64,000 nucleotides of DNA from Desulfosporosinus hippei DSM 8344 (GTDB lineage Bacteria > Bacillota > Desulfitobacteriia > Desulfitobacteriales > Desulfitobacteriaceae): NCBI RefSeq assembly GCF_900100785.1, contig NZ_FNCP01000003.1, positions 124,001 through 188,000 of the forward strand, written 5' to 3'. Below the pieces are notes generated by a model. The model was not told the origin of the DNA and did no database searches. It saw nothing but the letters and a program-made list of their open reading frames with translations. Below are positions 1 through 8,845 of this stretch, piece by piece (the first letter of the stretch is position 1; every line of letters starts with the position of its first letter). Made by a program: the position numbers and the translations under genes.

Positions 1-408
1 AATATAGAAAGTACAATTCTTGTGCCATGTCACAATGACACAGTACCGGAAAACTTTATTATGGATGACAATGGCCGGACGTATCTAGTAGACTGGGAAT
101 ATTCTGGAATGAACGATCCTTGCTGGGATGTAGCAGCCTATATTCTTGAATCAAAACTAAACGAAGAAGCCATCCAATATTTAGTCAAAAACTACTTTGG
201 CTATCCACTTACCACAATGGATGAGCTTAAAATAAAAGGCTTTATGATGGCCCAAGATTTACTTTGGACAGTTTGGGCCTTAATCAGACATTACAACGGC
301 GAAGATTTTCTGGAATACTGCTGTTTTAGGTATGAACGCTTTCGCAAAAATATCAAACTCGTCAAACAATCTCCCCAGTGCTCTATAGCGAGTATGGTTA
401 CGGGTTAA
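1..408 (+). CDS. Choline/ethanolamine kinase-like phosphotransferase, C-terminal part
   Basis: The reading frame is open to the first base of the window, so the gene starts upstream and only its last ~135 residues are seen. They hold the kinase-fold catalytic segment: CHNDTVPENF (catalytic loop H-N-D-x3-x-N) followed by a spaced VDWEY (the metal-binding Asp), as in LicA/choline kinase and aminoglycoside phosphotransferase families. These enzymes pass the ATP gamma-phosphate to choline, ethanolamine or a similar small alcohol in the cytoplasm. The exact substrate cannot be read from the fragment. The rest is a helical C-lobe with conserved-looking W and Y residues. No partner gene is visible. 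Confidence 0.75.
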   Translation, partial: NIESTILVPCHNDTVPENFIMDDNGRTYLVDWEYSGMNDPCWDVAAYILESKLNEEAIQYLVKNYFGYPLTTMDELKIKGFMMAQDLLWTVWALIRHYNGEDFLEYCCFRYERFRKNIKLVKQSPQCSIASMVTG

Positions 409-462
409 AACATTGGGCCAATTCTTATTGAACTTAATATCAGATGGGGCCGCTACATGCTT

Positions 463-492
463 GTCAAATTCGACACTGGTGTCGATTTTGAC
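463..492. repeat. Strong hairpin downstream of the kinase-like gene
   Basis: An inverted repeat with arms GTCAAA-t-TCGACAC and GTGTCGA-t-TTTGAC around a 2-nt loop gives 13 pairs with one T:T mismatch. It sits between the stop of the + gene and the end of the - strand GGDEF gene. No T-run follows on either strand, so it is not a canonical intrinsic terminator; an operator or a processed 3' end is possible. Confidence 0.4.
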
Positions 493-605
493 CTTACTCA
501 CAGAGAAAAATGAACAGTAGGGTAAGGATTATTATTCAAGTAACCCGCTGAAGCAGAATAAAGAACTTCCACAAGAAGTGAGTGTCTTAAATTCATACAA
601 GATAA

Positions 606-625
606 GAGCGCCTGTTTAGGCGCTC
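606..625 (-). terminator. Hairpin overlapping the 3' end of the GGDEF gene
   Basis: A perfect 7-bp stem GAGCGCC/GGCGCTC with a 6-nt loop includes the last codons and stop codon of the diguanylate cyclase gene. On the - strand the following bases are only moderately T-rich, so it is a plausible but weak intrinsic terminator. Confidence 0.45.
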
Positions 626-2736
626 TCAATATAAAATCCTTTATTTTTACTTTTTGCTTGATACAAAATTTGATCAGCTTTGTTCAGAAGGTCATCGTAC
701 TTAAGGGTCCAGTCTTCAATCCATAAAAGTCCGCCGGAAATCGTTATCGGCTTAAGGGAACCGTCTGGAAAAGCGAGTAAATCTTTAGTCAAGCCCCGGT
801 AAAAGTTATCCATCTCCATCCTTATAGCCTCCCTATTTTCAAACCCAAATAAGAACAGGACAAATTCATCTCCGGAACGTCTCCCCAAAATACTGGATTT
901 TCCTCCTATTTTAGCAAGATGTGATACCGCTCTATTGATATATGAGTCTCCCCATTGATGCCCATAAGTGTCATTGATTTGCTTAAGATAGTCAAGATCA
1001 AACATGATAAGTGCTGCTGTGTCTTGTTGTCCGACGCTTTCTATAACGTTCTCAATGCGGCGTTGAACTGCCTTTCTATTGTATATCATGGTCAGGGAAT
1101 CATAATCCCGTTCCATTTTGATCTTGTTTTTCTCCAGAATCTCTTGCGTTACATCGCTTACAACACCCATAGTGCTATTTTCGTTTTTTACCACCTTAAC
1201 CTTGACGTATTTAATGGGATCCGTGCTTATTTGGTAAACATTCTCATCCTCTTTTTCTGGATTATTAAGTTTTTGCTGAATAAGCCCTATAAACTTCTCT
1301 TTGTCTTGAATAATCTCAGCCATGACAGCGCTGTCAATTTCAAGAATTAATGGCAATTGATCCGTCATAAACACATGGCTGGAATCGCATCTGATTTCAA
1401 ACACACCAATTGGAAAATCCGCCAGATCGATTATTTTTGACATCTTGACGGTAGACTCCAGCAATTGATTATTGGCATTTTCCATTGCGCTGGACAAACT
1501 ATCAATTTCGGTCAACCCCGTTGGATTAAGTTTAAGTGCTTTGTTGTTAGCGCTTTCTCGCACCTGCTTAACGAGTTGAGTTATTGGTTTTGTGAATCGA
1601 TAGCTGATGAAATACCCTCCAACTATTCCTATTGCAATGGATGCCAATAGAGACATTCCTAGGATTTGTTGGATTTTACGAACATAATTGAGCAGATGAT
1701 TTTCTGTCATTAAGCCAACTAAGTACCAAGACTCTTGCTCAAAAGGTGTATTGAATTTGTAAAGTCTTATTCGTTCCAGACAAGCATATATCTTTTCTTC
1801 ACTATTGTGATTTTCTACACGATAAATATTTCGATTCTTATCTACTTCAGTCAAGGCGAATGATTCCTCTGCTCTGATCATCCGTTTTTGTAATGCACCA
1901 ACCATTAAAATCGGCTCAATTTTGTTAGCTCCTGCATTGCTGTAGCCGATCAAATACCCCATTGAATCCCTGGGCTGCAAGTCTATGGCGGGTAAAAATT
2001 GATTAAAGTAATTTACAGATATTTCCACACCTATAATACCTCGTAAGACGTTATCCCCATCAAAAAGTGGCATTGTGTAAGTTATTATAGGCAAATCATT
2101 AGGAAAGAGGTTAAAAGGGGGACTCCAATAGCCCAACAAGTTGGCATTAAAGGTTAGAGGAGCCTTAGAAAATGGCTTCTCAAAAAACTCACTGTTACTT
2201 TCATCGAATTTCATGTCGTATTTCCAAGATTGATCCATTGGGATTTTTTGATCTTTCGCCAAATCCGAAGGTCCAAGAATCAGGTATAAATCTTTACTTG
2301 TATAATCATTCCAAAGTGGATCATAGTCACGAATGTACAGCGCCGGATACTTAGCCGATTCTTCTTTTAAAATAATAAAGGCACCCGTGGTCTGAGTCGT
2401 CCTCAACATATTGATCAATTCGTCAATGGATTCATCGAAAAAGGCCTTACTCGATGAAGTATCAGAAAGATTTCTGGAAAACTTATTGATAAAGGGGGTC
2501 ATATTAGTCCAGCGATTTTTCATTTCCCTTTGTACGGTATCATTGCGATTGTGAACTTTATCATAAAAAGACTGGTAAGCATTCTCTTGGGCTTGACTGA
2601 GAACCCCTGCTGCTATCAAGGTACCTATCAAAAGAATTGCCTGAATGACGATCAATACAATAACAAAACTGGTCATGCGAAATAATATTGATTTTTTATC
2701 TATCTCAATTTTCTTCATTACAAGCTTTTCTTTCAT
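616..2736 (-). CDS. Membrane diguanylate cyclase with extracellular Cache-like sensor, HAMP and GGDEF domains
   Basis: Predicted to make c-di-GMP from two GTP in response to an extracellular cue. Order (about 706 residues): TM1 ~22-47, a ~310-residue extracytoplasmic dCache-like region, TM2 ~360-383, HAMP-like linker ~384-435, a PAS-like stretch ~440-535, and a GGDEF domain ~545-705. The signature is SGDEF (RRSGDEFV) rather than GGDEF; the catalytic Asp-Glu is kept and SGDEF cyclases can be active. I choose the ATG at 2736 over the GTG at 2739 because it gives an ATGA stop-start overlap with the upstream solute-binding protein gene. That coupling suggests the binding protein feeds ligand to this sensor (inference). 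No RxxD inhibitory site was clearly placed. Confidence 0.85.
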   Translation of the reverse strand: MKEKLVMKKIEIDKKSILFRMTSFVIVLIVIQAILLIGTLIAAGVLSQAQENAYQSFYDKVHNRNDTVQREMKNRWTNMTPFINKFSRNLSDTSSSKAFFDESIDELINMLRTTQTTGAFIILKEESAKYPALYIRDYDPLWNDYTSKDLYLILGPSDLAKDQKIPMDQSWKYDMKFDESNSEFFEKPFSKAPLTFNANLLGYWSPPFNLFPNDLPIITYTMPLFDGDNVLRGIIGVEISVNYFNQFLPAIDLQPRDSMGYLIGYSNAGANKIEPILMVGALQKRMIRAEESFALTEVDKNRNIYRVENHNSEEKIYACLERIRLYKFNTPFEQESWYLVGLMTENHLLNYVRKIQQILGMSLLASIAIGIVGGYFISYRFTKPITQLVKQVRESANNKALKLNPTGLTEIDSLSSAMENANNQLLESTVKMSKIIDLADFPIGVFEIRCDSSHVFMTDQLPLILEIDSAVMAEIIQDKEKFIGLIQQKLNNPEKEDENVYQISTDPIKYVKVKVVKNENSTMGVVSDVTQEILEKNKIKMERDYDSLTMIYNRKAVQRRIENVIESVGQQDTAALIMFDLDYLKQINDTYGHQWGDSYINRAVSHLAKIGGKSSILGRRSGDEFVLFLFGFENREAIRMEMDNFYRGLTKDLLAFPDGSLKPITISGGLLWIEDWTLKYDDLLNKADQILYQAKSKNKGFYIESA

Positions 2737-4163
2737 CACTCACCCAAAATCAGAGACCCTTCTTGTTTTATTTGCTCATACCATCTGTCAAATTGGGATT
2801 CTGAAACTAAAGAATCAATAACTTTTGTGCGCTCTTCTCCGTTTGCGGTACGTTTATCCAACAATTCCAGATCCCTTGTAATTTTATTAAACAAATTACT
2901 TTCTAGCAGCAATCGCATCTCATAGCTTCCCTTAAAGGGTTTGTTGAAATATAAGGTGTGTGTTTGAAACATTTGGAGAGTCGAGTCTATCATCTCCGGG
3001 ATAGCTCTATTGCTTGGACCTATTTTAGTCTGTTCTTCCTGCAGCAGTTTCCCATTTAACGATTCATCCATAACCGGGAAATACCCTGTGGCAACTGCAA
3101 ACTCGATGTTTTGTGAGGGTTCTGTAAACCACTTCAGAAAGACCCCGGCAGCAAACTCATGGGCCTTGTCACTCTTAGTCACACACATCCCAGCACCTTG
3201 CTGAAAAGCATAGGGTTTACCCTTGCTAAAATAAGGATAAGGCAATGTCATAGGTTCAATGGGGTAAACTTCATCCTGTTGCACCGTCACTTCCGTGGGA
3301 AAGTAACCGGATCCAGCCGTAGAACCTGTATAAGCCAGCACAGTGCCGGTTTTTGCGTCATCAGAGCTGAAACGGCCACTCTTTTCAAAATAACCTTTTA
3401 TGTAAGGAATATAATAGTAATCCCAGATAGTCTTGGCCACGTCTTCAGTAAAATTGAGGCGAACTGAGTCATCTTCAAAGCTGTAGATTTCCGTTCCCAA
3501 CTCCATTCCGGATAAAAGCATATAATTTGCGCTGGAATCAATACCTAAAAATGCTTTACCTGTATGTTCGCGATACAATTTGGAAATCTCGATTAAGCCT
3601 TCCCAGGTCTTCAACTTTTGGATATCAGCACCTGTTTCTTGGGAAAACTCGTCCCAAAATGTCTTGTTAACATACAATATTTCAGAGGATTTGGCGATGG
3701 GGAGAATCTTCAAATGCTGTTCTTTTCCCAAGCGCCCCTCCTTCAAAAATTCCTCTCTGTAACGTTCTAATTCCTCTTTAGAGAAAAGTTCCTCCAGGTT
3801 TGCCAGTTCTGTAACCATTTGGATTCGATAGGCATTGTCAGGATAGGCCATAAACACATCCGGTAACCGTTGGGAACCGATATTTCTGTTGGCAGCGTCG
3901 TAAACTGCGTTGGCAAGTTGCTCTACATCGCCTAAACTTTGTGCGTCCACGACGATCCCTCTTTTCACTCCGACAGTTTCGTTAAAATCTGCAACTAAGG
4001 CGTCAAATTTATCCTTGATATGACCATTGTAATAATGCCATACAATAACTGTAACCGGTTTCGAAGGATCTAGTGGTTCTTTGTCATGATCAATGAGATT
4101 ACACCCGGGAAGGAATAGCAACATTGCTGCTACTACGAATAGAATCAGCCCTTTTCCCCTCAT
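2736..4163 (-). CDS. Extracellular solute-binding lipoprotein (ABC sugar-binding family 1 type)
   Basis: 475 residues with a lipoprotein signal peptide: hydrophobic stretch 6-18 and lipobox LPGC with the lipidated Cys21. The mature part (VTVIVWHYYNGHIKDKFDAL, later IPEMIDSTLQMF) follows the pattern of family 1 extracellular solute-binding proteins that take sugars or polyols. No permease or ATPase genes lie beside it. Instead it overlaps by 4 nt (ATGA) the sensor diguanylate cyclase gene. The likely role is therefore a ligand-binding co-receptor for that sensor rather than uptake; this is inferred from operon structure only. Confidence 0.8.
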   Translation of the reverse strand: MRGKGLILFVVAAMLLFLPGCNLIDHDKEPLDPSKPVTVIVWHYYNGHIKDKFDALVADFNETVGVKRGIVVDAQSLGDVEQLANAVYDAANRNIGSQRLPDVFMAYPDNAYRIQMVTELANLEELFSKEELERYREEFLKEGRLGKEQHLKILPIAKSSEILYVNKTFWDEFSQETGADIQKLKTWEGLIEISKLYREHTGKAFLGIDSSANYMLLSGMELGTEIYSFEDDSVRLNFTEDVAKTIWDYYYIPYIKGYFEKSGRFSSDDAKTGTVLAYTGSTAGSGYFPTEVTVQQDEVYPIEPMTLPYPYFSKGKPYAFQQGAGMCVTKSDKAHEFAAGVFLKWFTEPSQNIEFAVATGYFPVMDESLNGKLLQEEQTKIGPSNRAIPEMIDSTLQMFQTHTLYFNKPFKGSYEMRLLLESNLFNKITRDLELLDKRTANGEERTKVIDSLVSESQFDRWYEQIKQEGSLILGE

Positions 4164-4339
4164 ATGAAGCCCCCATTATATCTATTTCGCACATGGTTAT
4201 TTCTATATTGTACCATTCAATCTACCTCCTTTCTACAAGATCATTCTTTTTATTCCAAATATGATTTGAGGCACCGGAAATGGACGAAGTGGACTTGCAG
4301 GTAAGAAAAACAAAAAAACATTGTAAAACTAGTAATTTA

Positions 4340-4381
4340 AACTAAGAACCCTCTGGCATTTAGCACAGTGGGTTCTTAGTT
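4340..4381. terminator. Bidirectional-looking terminator hairpin
   Basis: Arms AACTAAGAACCC and GGGTTCTTAGTT (12 bp, perfect) enclose an 18-nt loop. T-rich sequence follows on both strands. It lies just past the end of the - strand membrane-protein gene and upstream of the solute-binding protein gene. Confidence 0.7.
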
Positions 4382-4415
4382 TACTTACTTCGTTTATCAT
4401 CCCGATCAGACAGTA

Positions 4416-5264
4416 TCAAACCGCCTCATCTAAAAATACATAGGCTGTCACTACTCCGGTCAGGAAAAACTGGAAGAACATTTCAACGGTACTTGTAACT
4501 CTGAGAACTGTTGGTAAGGTATCAAATTGCTGAAGCATAGGTATTAAACCACCGATTATAAATAGCATTATCCCAACGGTTATCATAATTTTTTTCTTGG
4601 TTAACTGTAAGTTTAAAATCAACGGTATAATCGAAAGAACCAAAATAATAGCTCGAATTGTCTCCAATACGATTATTTCTTCTGTGCTCGGAAGCCGTAG
4701 CCCATTCATTTGAGACAGGTAATACTCTCCAGTAAATAATCTAGCATTGATACTGCCAAAAATATAATAAAAGATAACATAACTACCCGAACAAATAAGT
4801 ATCTTCCTTAACCAATCAAATGAACATCTCGATTTTATGGACTCTCCACTATTTATCTGACTTTTACTATATAAAAAAGCAATTCCCCCCGTGATAAATA
4901 AGGCCATCATAGATTGCTGCCCAAATATCGCTGGTACTACTTCCAAAGTTACTATTCCCGGGGCAAAATATAATGCTTCAAGTATTTGAGTTATATAATT
5001 CAATATCAGGATTAGGAACAGCACCATGAAAACTCGAATTTTAGTTAAGCGCAAATTCTTGGCAATGAACCCAAGGATAATAGAAATCAGAAAACCAGAC
5101 AGAAGCATGATTAGGACAATATACCTATAATCACTTTTAACCTCAGGAAATTTCATGCCCAGATTAGTTAGCAATGCGCCAGCTAACATAAGCGAAACCA
5201 ACGTTAAACCGGTAATTATTAAGCCTTTCCATAAAAACTCAAAGATTGTCTTAATCCTTATCAT
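4416..5264 (-). CDS. Unknown polytopic membrane protein
   Basis: 282 residues, very hydrophobic, with about eight predicted membrane segments (for example ~13-33, 47-67, 76-96, 108-125, 155-172, 195-215, 223-245, 255-275). I recognise no family motif. There are no charged residues arranged like a known transporter signature and no soluble domain. The start ATG overlaps a purine-rich AGGAGAAGAGAAGAGG leader. It stands alone, with its own terminator downstream and a divergent NO-reductase operon upstream, so context does not give a function. Confidence 0.6.
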   Translation of the reverse strand: MIRIKTIFEFLWKGLIITGLTLVSLMLAGALLTNLGMKFPEVKSDYRYIVLIMLLSGFLISIILGFIAKNLRLTKIRVFMVLFLILILNYITQILEALYFAPGIVTLEVVPAIFGQQSMMALFITGGIAFLYSKSQINSGESIKSRCSFDWLRKILICSGSYVIFYYIFGSINARLFTGEYYLSQMNGLRLPSTEEIIVLETIRAIILVLSIIPLILNLQLTKKKIMITVGIMLFIIGGLIPMLQQFDTLPTVLRVTSTVEMFFQFFLTGVVTAYVFLDEAV

Positions 5265-5597
5265 CCTCTTCTCTTCTCCTAAATCTTTTTGCCAAAACCC
5301 CTTAGGATTTGCTATTACCTACAATTAAGGAGGGAACTGAATTCTCATCGTCAAGCATTCTACGAATTTTTTATATATCCTGCCAATAAGTAATAAGTTT
5401 TATAAAAGTATACATCGAGCATTAAGAATACTTACTTCGGCCTATATTCACCCTTTTTTCCAGCTGGAATCCCAGCTCACTGAGCTTAACCATTCAATAG
5501 TATTTGAGATTTATGAACCTTCCAGATAAGAAATGTATAGTATTGCCATTATGTAAAATACTACCATATATATTCTGAAGAATTGGAAGGAAACCTC
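5265..5597. promoter_or_regulatory. Divergent intergenic region with a 7-bp inverted repeat upstream of norC
   Basis: This gap separates the unknown membrane-protein gene (-) from norC (+). It contains TAGTATT (5538-5544) and AATACTA (5557-5563) separated by 12 nt, ending about 35 bp before the norC start. It could be a regulator site for the NO reductase operon. It does not match an FNR (TTGAT-N4-ATCAA) site. No other gene or RNA was recognised in the gap. Confidence 0.3.
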
Positions 5598-5993
5598 TTG
5601 AAGTTACGCACTCTGTTATTACTAAGCATCCCATCCTTCATATTGTTTATAGCAATTACCTTAATTTCGGCAAGACTTCCGTCATCCATACCGGAACAAG
5701 CTGTGGCTGGTAAGCTTGTCTGGCAAAAAAATAACTGCGTTAGCTGTCACACTCTATTTGGACATGGTGGATATGAAGCGGAGGATTTAACTCATATTAC
5801 TGCCACGGAGACTTCGGAATACCTTATTAACTATCTTGTCCAGGCTCCTGTTATGCGCCCTCATAAATACACCCGTCACCCGGCCCTGGATAAAATTGAT
5901 GCTGAGAACTTAGTGAACTATCTGGAATTCGTTCACACTATACCCACTTTGGGATGGCCTCCTCAGCAAGAACAAGTGGGAGATGACTCATGA
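5598..5993 (+). CDS. norC: Nitric oxide reductase cytochrome c subunit (NorC-like)
   Basis: A short membrane-anchored monohaem cytochrome c. One N-terminal membrane anchor (~5-24) is followed by the haem motif CVSCH (C47, C50, H51) and a downstream VMRPHKY that may supply the axial Met. It would pass electrons to the NorB catalytic subunit encoded next, whose ATG overlaps this stop (ATGA, 5990-5993). I place the start at TTG 5598, not the TTG at 5583, because GGAAGG (5585-5590) lies 7 nt upstream of 5598 as a ribosome binding site. Length (~131 aa) is close to NorC of cNOR enzymes. Electron donors in this organism are unknown. Confidence 0.8.
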   Translation: MKLRTLLLLSIPSFILFIAITLISARLPSSIPEQAVAGKLVWQKNNCVSCHTLFGHGGYEAEDLTHITATETSEYLINYLVQAPVMRPHKYTRHPALDKIDAENLVNYLEFVHTIPTLGWPPQQEQVGDDS

Positions 5994-7345
5994 ATCAATC
6001 CGTTGCCCCAATGCAGCAATTTTTGGCCCAAATAATTAGTCGTAGGTATTGTTTATCCGCTGTAAGCTTATTTGCCCTGCAAAGCGTTGTGGCCTTGATG
6101 GGAGCATTAGATTTGGTGATATCCGATTTGCCTTCGCCTATCCCCTTTGAGTACGGAAGAGCAATCCATCTGGGTCTGGCAGATTTTTGGCCACTCATCG
6201 GTACTATGGGTATGGTTTACTTTTTCATCACGGCAGAGCTTAATCGAGAGATCTATTCGCCCAGTCTAGCCCGTCGGCAATACTGGGTAGTCATGTTATT
6301 TACTCTCTCTATCTTTGGAACCCTGGCCCTAAGAATAGGTAATGGCCGAGAATTTCTCGAAGGGAAACCTATTTTTTACCTCGGCATATGTCTGGCACTG
6401 GTTCTGGCCTCATATAATCTCGTCCGAACCTTATTAACAGATAAGCGAAATATTACTCCAGCGGCTGCGACTATGACTGTGGGCGTGATCTTTCTGTTGT
6501 TGCTGTTGCTGCCTAACACAATAACTTTCAGCAACCCGATCATCGATGAAGCAACCAAGTTCTGGGTTGTTCATCTATGGGAGGAAATGGCCTTTGAATT
6601 GACCTCAGTGGGTTTCATTGCCACCTTTTTTGTCGTTTCTGGGCTGGCAAATCGTACACAAATTGAAAAATGGCTTTATTTAGAAGCCTCTTTGGCCATA
6701 GTCGGGGGGTTGTATGGTACCGGACATCATTATTACTGGATCGGATTTCCTGCCATTTGGCTAATCCTGGGTTCGTTAGTAAGTCTAGTAGAGGTTATTC
6801 CCGTAGGCATGTTAGTACACATGACCTATAAGGGATTAAAATCGAAAAAGATCCGCAGTAGACGAGAGATGCTTACATTATGGTTGTTGCTTAGCAGCGT
6901 ATTTTATCATATAACCGGTGCATCTCTTCTAGGTCTATTCATCACCATTCCTTGGGTTAATCTTTATATGCACGGAACGTATTTTACTTCCGGTCATGCC
7001 CATCTGGCCTTATTCGGAAGCTTAGGATTTGTAGTCTTAGCAGGGTGTTATTATGTCCTCAGCCAAGGGAGTGAACCAACACTCAAAGAGTATAAGGGCG
7101 GAGTTCTGGCCGTGATAATTCTAAATATTGGCCTGATAATCATGTCCTCAGCTCTACTGGCAGCAGGAATTAAAGAGACTTATCTCTGGCGGATCTTAGG
7201 TATGGATTTTATGGATGTCCATTTGCTCCTTAATCCCTATTTGATCCTGCGAGTCCTGGGTGGGACTATGTTTGCATTGGGGGATCTTCTTTTATCCTGG
7301 TACATTTTTAAGGCCTGGCGAGGGACAAAGTCTAATAAGATGTGA
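5990..7345 (+). CDS. norB: Nitric oxide reductase catalytic subunit, haem-copper oxidase superfamily (NorB)
   Basis: 451 residues, about 12 membrane segments, the size of cNOR NorB rather than the ~760-residue quinol qNOR. The metal-site residues are visible: H60 (RAIHLGLADFWP) and H336/H338 (SGHAHLALFG) for the haems, and H195, H246, H247 (WVVHLWEE, GTGHHYYW) for the FeB site. E199 and E203 in HLWEEMAFE sit at the spacing of the two catalytic glutamates of NorB. The absence of the oxidase Tyr-His crosslink motif supports NO reduction (2 NO to N2O) over O2 reduction. Translationally coupled to norC. Likely used for NO detoxification or denitrification-type respiration. Confidence 0.88.
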   Translation: MNQSVAPMQQFLAQIISRRYCLSAVSLFALQSVVALMGALDLVISDLPSPIPFEYGRAIHLGLADFWPLIGTMGMVYFFITAELNREIYSPSLARRQYWVVMLFTLSIFGTLALRIGNGREFLEGKPIFYLGICLALVLASYNLVRTLLTDKRNITPAAATMTVGVIFLLLLLLPNTITFSNPIIDEATKFWVVHLWEEMAFELTSVGFIATFFVVSGLANRTQIEKWLYLEASLAIVGGLYGTGHHYYWIGFPAIWLILGSLVSLVEVIPVGMLVHMTYKGLKSKKIRSRREMLTLWLLLSSVFYHITGASLLGLFITIPWVNLYMHGTYFTSGHAHLALFGSLGFVVLAGCYYVLSQGSEPTLKEYKGGVLAVIILNIGLIIMSSALLAAGIKETYLWRILGMDFMDVHLLLNPYLILRVLGGTMFALGDLLLSWYIFKAWRGTKSNKM

Positions 7346-7381
7346 AGGTAAATAATACGACGTCAGTAACGAGGTTAAGAA

Positions 7382-8785
7382 ATGCAGATTACCATAACAA
7401 GTTCATTCTGGTTGTTTCTATTAATCCTATTGATTGCTCTTCAATTACTTCTGGTAATTATTCTTATTACGAAACCCTTTTTGCGCTATCTGATAGGGTT
7501 GCAGATCAAGGGTTTTTCGGACAGACTCCTTTCTGATAAATATACTCAAAATCTCATGGAATTGTGGCCAGCAGGAAAACGCATTTCACTTTTAAACATT
7601 CTGGAAATAGGCTTTCGAGCTCAGAATGGAAAAATCATAACGCGGCCTCTTGGTTCCCCTAAGCATTTTCCCGGCTTTGATAGTCTCATGTTTGCTCCAC
7701 AAATTATGACAAGACTCTCTTTACCTGAAGGTACTCAAATAAACATGCAGGTAACTATTGGTCCAAAAGCTTATAAGCCGATGACTCTCGATATCCCCAT
7801 TATAATTGGGGCAATGGCTTATGGCATAGCACTCAGTGAAGAAGCCAAAAGAGCTTTAGCTAGAGCCGCTAAAACTCTAAAGACCTCCACCTGTTCTGGG
7901 GAAGGCCCCTTTTTACCGGAGGAGCGAATGGAAGCAGGAAAATACACGTTGCAAATTTCCCGCTGGGCCTGGGGGGCTAGGACTCAGGAACAAATTGACT
8001 CTGCCGATATGTTGGAAGTTCAAATGGGACAAGGTGCTGATATGGGGGCAGTCACTATCGATGCTGTAGAATTTCAAGGTCGGGCGCAAGAACTCTCGGG
8101 CTTAGCCCCTGATGAAATGGCTATTGCTTTTCCGGCACCTCCCGGTGTTCAAAAACAAAGAGATTGGCCTAATTTCATGAAAAGTCTACGGGAAAAAGCT
8201 AACGGTATTCCTATTGCCTTAAAAATTATGGCAACAGGACACCTAGAGGATGATTTGACGGCTGCACTTAAACTAAAGTTTGATGCAGTTATTATTGATG
8301 GTGCACAAGGTGGCTCCCACGCCACAACCCCCATTAAACAAGATGATTTTGGCATCCCTAGTCTCTTTGCTTTAGTTCGGGCTGTACGTTTTTTGGAGAA
8401 AGAACGTGCCCGAGACCGGATAAGCTTAATCATTGCCGGTGGGTTCTTTACTCCCGGAGAGTGTCTAAAGGCTATGGCTCTAGGTGCAGATGCAGTCTAT
8501 ATGGCTACTGTTCCTCTGCTTGCCCTGACTCATAGCCAGGTCAATAAAGTCATACCCTGGGAGCCTCCTACGACATTGGTGTTTTATGACTCTCCCTCAA
8601 AGAGTAAACTTGATATCGAACAGGCAGCGACAAGTGTCGTTAACGTTATAACCTCTATGGTTTTAGAAATGGCAGAAGGCATGCGGGCTCTTGGAAAGGC
8701 GTCCTTGAAAGAGCTAAATCCTGATGACCTAGTTGCCCTGGATTCTTTGAGTGCCGAAGTAACTGGCGTGAAGCGAATATACTAG
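7382..8785 (+). CDS. Membrane-anchored FMN-binding glutamate synthase-family protein
   Basis: 467 residues. A hydrophobic segment (~8-32) anchors the N-terminus. The rest is a (beta/alpha)8 FMN domain of the GltB central type, with DIPIIIGAMAYG, STCSGEGPFLPEE, VIIDGAQGGSHATTP and IIAGGFFTPGECLKAMALGADAVYMAT. These segments match the archaeal/bacterial short GltB-like family. There is no glutaminase domain and no CxxxxxCxxC iron-sulfur motif of full GltB, so ammonia-dependent glutamate synthesis should not be assumed. RBS GAGG lies just upstream of ATG 7382. It follows norB after 36 nt and is probably co-transcribed, which hints at a redox role linked to NO reduction (inference). Confidence 0.75.
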   Translation: MQITITSSFWLFLLILLIALQLLLVIILITKPFLRYLIGLQIKGFSDRLLSDKYTQNLMELWPAGKRISLLNILEIGFRAQNGKIITRPLGSPKHFPGFDSLMFAPQIMTRLSLPEGTQINMQVTIGPKAYKPMTLDIPIIIGAMAYGIALSEEAKRALARAAKTLKTSTCSGEGPFLPEERMEAGKYTLQISRWAWGARTQEQIDSADMLEVQMGQGADMGAVTIDAVEFQGRAQELSGLAPDEMAIAFPAPPGVQKQRDWPNFMKSLREKANGIPIALKIMATGHLEDDLTAALKLKFDAVIIDGAQGGSHATTPIKQDDFGIPSLFALVRAVRFLEKERARDRISLIIAGGFFTPGECLKAMALGADAVYMATVPLLALTHSQVNKVIPWEPPTTLVFYDSPSKSKLDIEQAATSVVNVITSMVLEMAEGMRALGKASLKELNPDDLVALDSLSAEVTGVKRIY

Positions 8786-8814
8786 TAGGGTGCGTTATTC
8801 ATAACGCACCCTAC
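8785..8814. terminator. Palindromic terminator between convergent genes
   Basis: Arms of 14 bp, GTAGGGTGCGTTAT and ATAACGCACCCTAC, are separated by 2 nt, right after the glutamate synthase-like stop and 32 bp before the end of the convergent NRPS gene. It likely stops transcription from both sides, although the T-tracts are weak. Confidence 0.65.
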
Positions 8815-8845
8815 AATTGTTAGATTCCACGTTTAATTCCTGCTT

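Noticed and set aside
280-501. 73-codon - strand frame overlapping the kinase-like gene end
   Set aside because: No ribosome binding site or family pattern; it is the complement of a supported gene.
955-1350. 131-codon + strand frame inside the GGDEF gene
   Set aside because: Complementary shadow of a well-supported coding region.
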